This document shows positions 6,467-7,997 of a DNA stretch of 7,997 nt, in pieces (within the stretch, counting starts at the first letter, position 1; each line of letters opens with the position of its first letter). This stretch comes from Lachnospiraceae bacterium UBA3332 (GTDB taxonomy: Bacteria; Bacillota; Clostridia; Lachnospirales; Lachnospiraceae). The position numbers and the translations under genes are program-made. The notes below the pieces were generated by a model. The model had not been told where the DNA came from. It worked only from the letters and a program-made list of their open reading frames with translations, and ran no database searches. Location: contig DERU01000159.1 of assembly GCA_002361095.1 (NCBI GenBank), positions 6,857 to 14,853 of the forward strand, given 5' to 3'.

Positions 6467-6511
6467 GGACAGCCTGCAGGACATAGTTTGTTCTGTGGGC
6501 TGTTTGATTTT
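6467..6511 (+). promoter_or_regulatory. Terminator-like hairpin in the recombinase leader
   Basis: ACAGCC (6469-6474) pairs with GGCTGT (6498-6503), with an inner CAG/CTG pairing, and is followed by the T-rich TTGATTTT (6504-6511). GGACAG (6467-6472) can instead pair with CTGTCC (6519-6524), and GGACA (6479-6483) with TGTCC (6520-6524). This would be an attenuation-like choice if the RNA includes these bases. With the -10 at 6461-6466, transcription would start near 6473 and exclude part of the left arm, so a DNA-level operator role is equally possible. Confidence 0.35.
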
Positions 6512-6522
6512 AACCTACCTGT

Positions 6523-6534
6523 CCGCTGCAGCGG
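6523..6534. repeat. Perfect palindrome CCGCTGCAGCGG before the recombinase
   Basis: A 12-bp perfect palindrome 36 bp upstream of the recombinase start, sharing the GCTGC/GCAGC word with the hairpins at 6371-6422. CTGTCCG occurs at 6519-6525 and again at 6553-6559, directly before the ribosome binding site. It could be a recombinase or regulator binding site. Confidence 0.5.
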
Positions 6535-6569
6535 TGTAAATACAGAGGGAAACTGTCCGGAAGGAAGTG

Positions 6570-7817
6570 ATGAAAATGGCTAAAGTCAGCAAAATAGAGC
6601 CGAAAATCCCGGTTTTCAAACAACGGCGGAAGGTGGCGGCTTATGCCCGCGTTTCCATGGAGACGGACCGCCTTGCCCATTCCCTTTCCGCACAGGTAAG
6701 CTATTACAGCGATCTGATACAGGCAAATCCCGCGTGGGATTTTGCCGGGGTGTACGCAGATTTCGGGATCAGCGGAACCGGGACGGCAAAGCGCAGGGAA
6801 TTCAACCGTCTCATTGCGGACTGCGAGGCGGGGAAAATTAACATTGTGCTTACCAAGAGCATATCACGGTTTGCGAGGAACACGGTTGACCTGCTCTCTG
6901 CGGTCAGGCATTTGAAGGAAATCGGTGTGGAGGTGTGGTTTGAAAAGGAGAATATCCATTCCTTCTCCGGAGACGGGGAACTGATGCTTTCCATCCTTGC
7001 GTCTTTTGCGCAGGAGGAGGTGCGGTCGCTTTCGGAAAATTCCAAGTGGGGCATCCGCAAAACTTACCGGGACGGAACGGACGGTGTGAGGAACAAGAAA
7101 GTCCTCGGCTACCGTTATGACGGCGGGACGTATGTGGTAAAAGGGGATGAGGCAGAGGTTGTGAAATATATTTTTGAGCGGACGGCCGCAGGCGTGGCGG
7201 CATCGGATATTCTGACGGAGCTCAAAAGGCGGGGGGCAAAATCCTGGCGGGGATATGATTTTACTTACAGCCATTTGAATGCCATTTTGAAGAACGAGAT
7301 CTACATCGGTGACAGGCGGCTGCAGAAATGCTATGTGGCAGACCCTATCAAACATAATAAGGTGAAGAACCGGGGCGAACTGCCCCAGTATTACATTGCA
7401 GACTGCCATGAGCCGATTATTGACAGGGAGACCTTTACGAAGGTGCAGGATATCCTGAAAGAACGGGCGGAGGCCGTGCGGGCATATCCGTTTACGGGGA
7501 AAATAAAGTGCGGGGTATGCGGGCATCCGTTTACACGCAAGAAGGACAGGTGCAGGGGAAAAACTTATGCCCGCTGGATTTGCCGCAGGAAGAAAGAAAC
7601 GGGAACGACCTGTTCCAATGTGAACTTGGGCGAGAAAGAACTGGAACAGGCTTCGGCACAGATACTCGGGCTGGATGTTTTTGACAAAGAGATATTTGGG
7701 GAACGGGTCAGGGAGATTACCGTTTGGCAAGATGGCAGTCTGCAGTTCCGGTTTTTTGATGGCAGTCCGGAATGCTGCTTTCGGGAAGAGGGGGCGAAGG
7801 TATGGCAAAAAATGTGA
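6570..7817 (+). CDS. Large serine recombinase (resolvase/invertase type), first of a tandem pair
   Basis: A 415-residue site-specific recombinase that cuts and rejoins DNA through a serine-DNA bond, presumably moving an integrative element. Order of parts: an N-terminal catalytic resolvase domain with AAYARVS and nucleophile S29, the fold motif FGISGTGTAKRREFN (about 66-79) and active-site SISRFARN (97-104); a recombinase domain at about 160-295 (LGYRYDGG, then YSHLNAILKNEIYIGDR); and a zinc ribbon with cysteines at 314, 317, 338 and 348. There is little C-terminal coiled-coil sequence, so it is at the short end for large serine recombinases. GGAAGGAAG precedes the start. ATG 6570, GTG 6567 and ATG 6576 are all possible, the last giving MAKVSKIEP, which parallels the next gene. 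Its 3' end overlaps the second recombinase by 16 bp, so the two are translationally coupled. The gap upstream holds hairpins and palindromes that could be its sites. Confidence 0.94.
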   Translation: MKMAKVSKIEPKIPVFKQRRKVAAYARVSMETDRLAHSLSAQVSYYSDLIQANPAWDFAGVYADFGISGTGTAKRREFNRLIADCEAGKINIVLTKSISRFARNTVDLLSAVRHLKEIGVEVWFEKENIHSFSGDGELMLSILASFAQEEVRSLSENSKWGIRKTYRDGTDGVRNKKVLGYRYDGGTYVVKGDEAEVVKYIFERTAAGVAASDILTELKRRGAKSWRGYDFTYSHLNAILKNEIYIGDRRLQKCYVADPIKHNKVKNRGELPQYYIADCHEPIIDRETFTKVQDILKERAEAVRAYPFTGKIKCGVCGHPFTRKKDRCRGKTYARWICRRKKETGTTCSNVNLGEKELEQASAQILGLDVFDKEIFGERVREITVWQDGSLQFRFFDGSPECCFREEGAKVWQKM

Positions 7818-7997
7818 CAACGATACCGGCCATGCGGAACCGCTTCACGGCGGAGCCGGTTGGCAGCCGGAAAAAGCGGAAGGTGGCAGGCTATGCCCGC
7901 GTCAGCACGGACATGGAAGACCAGCAGACCAGCTATGCCGCCCAATGCGATTATTATACCACTTACATACAGGGCCGGGAGGATTGGGAATTTGTCG
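7802..7997 (+). CDS. Second serine recombinase, 3' end cut by the window
   Basis: The first 65 codons of another serine recombinase: MAKNVTTIPAMRN, a basic stretch GSRKKRKVAG, then the catalytic motif YARVSTDMEDQQTSYAAQ with nucleophile S35, and YYTTYIQGREDWEFV, the usual continuation of the resolvase fold. The start at 7802 overlaps the stop of the first gene (7815-7817) in another frame. The ribosome binding site is modest (GGGGGCGAAGG directly upstream), in keeping with translational coupling. It is clearly related to, but not a duplicate of, the upstream protein; the N-terminal leaders and catalytic motifs differ (STDMED versus SMETDR). Recombinases in such tandem sets in clostridial elements may act together. 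The rest of the gene and any third member lie beyond the right edge. Confidence 0.93.
   Translation, partial: MAKNVTTIPAMRNRFTAEPVGSRKKRKVAGYARVSTDMEDQQTSYAAQCDYYTTYIQGREDWEFV

Noticed and set aside
6371..6534. CRISPR-like or tandem repeat array
   Set aside because: The GCTGC/GCAGC words are short and irregularly spaced, without constant-length spacers or a conserved direct repeat.
6864..7820. Long minus-strand frame (318 aa) opposite the first recombinase
   Set aside because: It is the antisense shadow of a clear serine recombinase gene; its sequence is rich in proline, histidine and cysteine and matches no family.

Overview
The window looks like a piece of chromosome from a Gram-positive anaerobe of the Clostridia, most likely Lachnospiraceae. 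This is inferred from the arginyl-tRNA synthetase type (the visible protein begins at the CNGAMA segment), strong purine-rich ribosome binding sites, a moderately GC-rich genome with AT-rich regulatory gaps, and tandem serine recombinases of the kind common in gut clostridial mobile elements. No species is claimed.

Left part (1-5152), ordinary chromosome: the 3' nine-tenths of argS on the + strand meets two minus-strand genes converging on it. These are a small conserved-looking protein of unknown function (1715-1975) and, upstream of it and probably in the same transcript, a 644-residue multi-membrane protein with GT-C glycosyltransferase / DUF2142-like marks (2023-3957). A 294-bp divergent promoter region (3958-4251) separates it from a + strand gene for a secreted trypsin-like serine protease (4252-5118) with an intact His-Asp-Ser triad.

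Middle (5153-6570), low gene density: an intact HxlR-family repressor gene (5153-5479, minus) is preceded by an unusually structured leader. The leader has GC-rich hairpins and a perfect 20+20 bp inverted repeat with a 5-nt loop. It is followed by a broken DinB/DUF664-like gene split over two frames (5638-6127, minus). About 440 bp with no credible gene follows (6128-6569); it contains paired GC-rich hairpins with two alternative folds, a terminator-like hairpin and repeated GGACAG/CTGTCC and GCTGC/GCAGC words.

Right part (6570-7997), mobile element: a complete 415-residue serine recombinase and the first 65 codons of a second, overlapping the first by 16 bp. This is the recombination module of an integrative element that must continue beyond the right edge. 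The element boundary probably lies in the hairpin-rich gap or nearby, but no attachment site can be proved from one end. I found no new defence, retron or CRISPR-like system. The most worthwhile unexplained signals are the hxlR-upstream palindrome and the structured recombinase leader.
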